Source: Rhodocyclaceae bacterium (lineage in GTDB: Bacteria; Pseudomonadota; Gammaproteobacteria; Burkholderiales; Rhodocyclaceae). From it: 34,563 nt of DNA. The stretch lies in contig JAFZMK010000327.1 in assembly GCA_017553285.1 (NCBI GenBank), positions 1-34,563 on the forward strand, given 5' to 3'. The notes beneath the pieces were generated by a model, which searched no databases, had not been told where the DNA came from, and saw only the letters and a program-made list of their open reading frames with translations. Shown piece by piece: positions 32,435 to 34,563 of the stretch (position 1 is the first letter of the stretch; the number at the start of each line of letters is the position of its first letter). Made by a program: the position numbers and the translations under genes.

Positions 32435-32866
32435 TTACAGCCCCTCCACGGTAACGCCCATGCTGCGGGCGGAACCCGCAATGGTGCGCACCGCCGCTTC
32501 CAGATCGGCGGCGGTCAAATCTTTCATCTTGGTCTTGGCGATTTCCTCCACCTGGGCGCGAGTAATCGAGCCGACCTTGTCAGCGTGCGGTCTGGACGAG
32601 CCTTTGGTCAGCTTCGCCGCTTTCTTGATCAGGATGGACGCCGGCGGTGTCTTCATCACGAAGGTGAAGCTCTTGTCCGCAAAGGCGGTAATCACCACCG
32701 GAATCGGCAGACCGGGTTCCACGCCCTGCGTCTGGGCATTGAACGCCTTGCAGAATTCCATAATGTTCAGACCACGCTGACCCAGCGCCGGGCCAATCGG
32801 GGGACTCGGGTTGGCTTTCCCGGCAGGAACCTGCAACTTGATATAGCCAATGATTTTTTTTGCCAT
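32435..32866 (-). CDS. rplK: Ribosomal protein L11
   Basis: Binds the GTPase centre of 23S rRNA and is needed for RelA activation in E. coli. The 143-residue protein has the N-terminal proline-rich helix region ([24 protein letters not shown]) and the C-terminal rRNA-binding domain ([30 protein letters not shown]). TGGAGAG precedes the ATG. The 90-nt gap from nusG is where an L1 operator lies in other bacteria; I could not identify one confidently here. Confidence 0.99.
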   Translation of the reverse strand: MAKKIIGYIKLQVPAGKANPSPPIGPALGQRGLNIMEFCKAFNAQTQGVEPGLPIPVVITAFADKSFTFVMKTPPASILIKKAAKLTKGSSRPHADKVGSITRAQVEEIAKTKMKDLTAADLEAAVRTIAGSARSMGVTVEGL

Positions 32867-32956
32867 GGATACTCTCCATTATTGAGTTCATACGCGCCCG
32901 TCCGCAAGACGATGCGCTCCTCGTGCCCCGCCACGCATGGCGAAGCCTGTTTCCCA

Positions 32957-33493
32957 TCAGGTTTTTTCCACCTGATCGAAATCCAGTTCCACCGGCGTCG
33001 AGCGACCAAAGATGGTCACCGCGACACGCAGTTTGTTTTTGTCGTAATTGACGTCTTCCAGCACGCCATTGAAGCCCGCAAACGGCCCTTCCTTGACGTG
33101 CACCGATTCGCCAATTTCCCACAACACCTTGGGACGGGGTTTTTCCACCCCTTCTTGCATCTGGTGCATGATTTTGTCGACTTCCGCCTCGGAAATCGGC
33201 GTCGGGCGCTGCGCCGAGCCACCGACAAACCCCGTCACCTTCGGCGTCGATTTCACCAGGTGCCAGGTTTCATCATTCAGCTCCATTTCCACCAGCACAT
33301 AGCCGGGGAAAAACTTGCGCTGGGTAATCATTTTCTGGCCGCCCTTGCGGGTTTCCACCACTTCTTCGACCGGCACCAGAATGTTGCCAAAAAAATCCTG
33401 CAAGCCGGAACGGGCAACCCGGTCGACCAGCGCGCGCTGCACGGACTTCTCAAAGCCCGAATAGGCATGTACAACGTACCAGCGTTTCGACAT
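32957..33493 (-). CDS. nusG: Transcription elongation/antitermination factor NusG
   Basis: Binds RNA polymerase through its NGN domain and Rho or S10 through its KOW domain, linking transcription to translation. The ATG at 33493 (178 residues, [22 protein letters not shown]) was chosen. An upstream in-frame ATG at 33532 overlaps secE and adds an unrelated stretch. NGN domain about 4-115 ([19 protein letters not shown]). KOW domain about 125-176 ([18 protein letters not shown]). It starts 2 nt after the secE stop, the usual secE-nusG coupling. Confidence 0.98.
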   Translation of the reverse strand: MSKRWYVVHAYSGFEKSVQRALVDRVARSGLQDFFGNILVPVEEVVETRKGGQKMITQRKFFPGYVLVEMELNDETWHLVKSTPKVTGFVGGSAQRPTPISEAEVDKIMHQMQEGVEKPRPKVLWEIGESVHVKEGPFAGFNGVLEDVNYDKNKLRVAVTIFGRSTPVELDFDQVEKT

Positions 33494-33495
33494 CG

Positions 33496-33843
33496 TTACT
33501 TCCACCCCAACAACAGGCCGTAGAGCAGCCACTCCAGCGTCTTGTCAACAAGCCACAGAAAAGCCGAAACCAGCAGCACGAAAACAAACACAATCATGGT
33601 GGTCTGCACGGTTTCCTTGCGCGAAGGCCAGACGACCTTGCGTGTTTCGGCAATCGCTTCGCGGGCAAAGGCGGCAAAGCGCTTGCCCGGCGTGCTTTGC
33701 AGCCCCACCGCAGCGGCAAGCACAACGCCTGCCAGCACGGCCAGCACCCGCACGACCAAAGGCATGTCGCCCAGCGCGTAGAAGCCGAATACGCCTGCCA
33801 CCAGCAGGAGCAACGCCACCACAAATTTGATCTTATCGGCCAT
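33496..33843 (-). CDS. secE: Preprotein translocase subunit SecE
   Basis: Essential small subunit that clamps SecY in the inner-membrane translocon. The 115-residue protein has three hydrophobic helices (about 6-24, 29-47 and 80-108), the three-helix form of many proteobacteria. The conserved amphipathic segment [21 protein letters not shown] lies before the last helix. The ATG lies only 19 nt after the 3' end of tRNA-Trp, with no clear Shine-Dalgarno in between. Translation therefore probably depends on processing of a joint tRNA-mRNA transcript or on a separate promoter inside the tRNA gene. Confidence 0.97.
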   Translation of the reverse strand: MADKIKFVVALLLLVAGVFGFYALGDMPLVVRVLAVLAGVVLAAAVGLQSTPGKRFAAFAREAIAETRKVVWPSRKETVQTTMIVFVFVLLVSAFLWLVDKTLEWLLYGLLLGWK

Positions 33844-33862
33844 CTATCGAGAAAAAAGAAAT

Positions 33863-33938
33863 TGGCAGGGGCAGAAGGAATCGAACCCTCAACCTCCGGT
33901 TTTGGAGACCGGCGCTCTGCCAGTTGAGCTATACCCCT
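33863..33938 (-). tRNA. tRNA-Trp (anticodon CCA)
   Basis: A 76-nt cloverleaf on the minus strand. Acceptor stem AGGGGTA/TGCCCCT, D arm GCTC/GAGC, anticodon stem CCGGT/ACCGG with loop CTCCAAA giving anticodon CCA, T arm GAGGG/CCTTC with TTCGAAT, discriminator G and an encoded CCA. The order tuf, tRNA-Trp, secE, nusG is conserved in many proteobacteria. Confidence 0.98.
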
Positions 33939-33977
33939 GCGTAAGCAAGCTATGTGTTGTTCAAGGCGCGCCTTGCG

Positions 33978-34018
33978 AAAACGGCGCACCCGAGCCGCAT
34001 CAGAACGGTTCGGGCGCC
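33978..34018 (-). terminator. Possible terminator or processing stem downstream of tuf
   Basis: On the minus strand a long stem (GGCGC, CCGA and CCG pairing with CGG, TCGG and GCGCC; one A-C mismatch and a bulged T) is followed by GTTTTCGC. The U tract is short. It sits between tuf and tRNA-Trp and could end tuf transcription partly. Confidence 0.35.
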
Positions 34019-34028
34019 TGTGTGCGCA

Positions 34029-34052
34029 AGGCAGTCTCTGGCAAGACTGCCT
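34029..34052 (-). other. Stem-loop after the tuf stop
   Basis: A perfect 9-bp stem AGGCAGTCT/AGACTGCCT with a 6-nt loop begins 16 nt after the tuf stop. No T-run follows on either strand, so it more likely protects the mRNA 3' end or aids processing than terminates transcription. Confidence 0.4.
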
Positions 34053-34067
34053 GAGTTTGGCGAAAGA

Positions 34068-34563
<496 letters not shown>

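Noticed and set aside
32867-32956. L1 operator in the nusG-rplK gap
   Set aside because: A binding site is expected from other bacteria, but I could not match the known L1 target blocks confidently.
33962-33975. Palindrome CAAGGCGCGCCTTG near the tuf-tRNA gap
   Set aside because: A 14-nt perfect palindrome could be an operator, but with one copy only, in GC-rich DNA beside other hairpins, there is no support for a regulator.

Overview
The window looks like a chromosomal segment of a high-GC, flagellated betaproteobacterium. The evidence is the FlhDC-MotAB-Che arrangement, a CbbA-type class II aldolase, and the classic order tuf, tRNA-Trp, secE, nusG, rplKAJL, rpoBC. A Rhodocyclales or Hydrogenophilales-like lineage is my guess from general gene style, not something the sequence proves. 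No insertion sequences, CRISPR arrays, phage genes or rRNA genes were seen, and no gene-free stretch exceeds 300 bases.

Region 1 (about 1-12,600, all minus strand) holds motility and chemotaxis. In transcription order it reads flhD, flhC, terminator, motA, motB, an unnamed Hpt/CheW-like gene, cheR, cheB, terminator, cheV, cheV, cheY, cheZ, cheA (running off the left edge). FlhDC is the flagellar master activator, MotAB the proton-driven stator, CheA the kinase, CheY the diffusible response regulator, CheZ its phosphatase, CheR/CheB the receptor adaptation enzymes, and CheV a CheW-receiver adaptor. No separate cheW, no cheD and no chemoreceptor gene is present.

Several of these proteins depart from the textbook form. 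The gene between motB and cheR looks like a CheA without its dimerisation and kinase domains (Hpt-like domain, P2-like module, Pro/Ala linker, CheW-like domain). CheB lacks its receiver domain. CheR has a disordered N-terminal extension of about 190 residues. CheZ has an N-terminal extension of about 100 residues carrying two short motifs similar to its own C-terminal CheY-docking peptide. CheA has a charged tail beyond its CheW domain. Together these suggest a rewired adaptation and signalling module, the best candidate here for something undescribed.

Region 2 (about 12,600-21,700) is central metabolism: fba/cbbA (minus); a DadA-like FAD oxidoreductase (plus); the amino-sugar pair glmU-glmS (minus); a MaoC-phosphotransacetylase fusion overlapping ackA (plus), which together interconvert acetyl-CoA and acetate; and a small YqaE/Pmp3-type membrane protein (minus).

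Region 3 (about 21,700-34,563, minus) is the transcription and translation cluster: tuf (cut by the right edge), tRNA-Trp, secE, nusG, rplK, rplA, an L10 leader RNA, rplJ (TTG start), rplL, rpoB and rpoC, closed by an intrinsic terminator. It is conserved and ordinary apart from its regulatory details.
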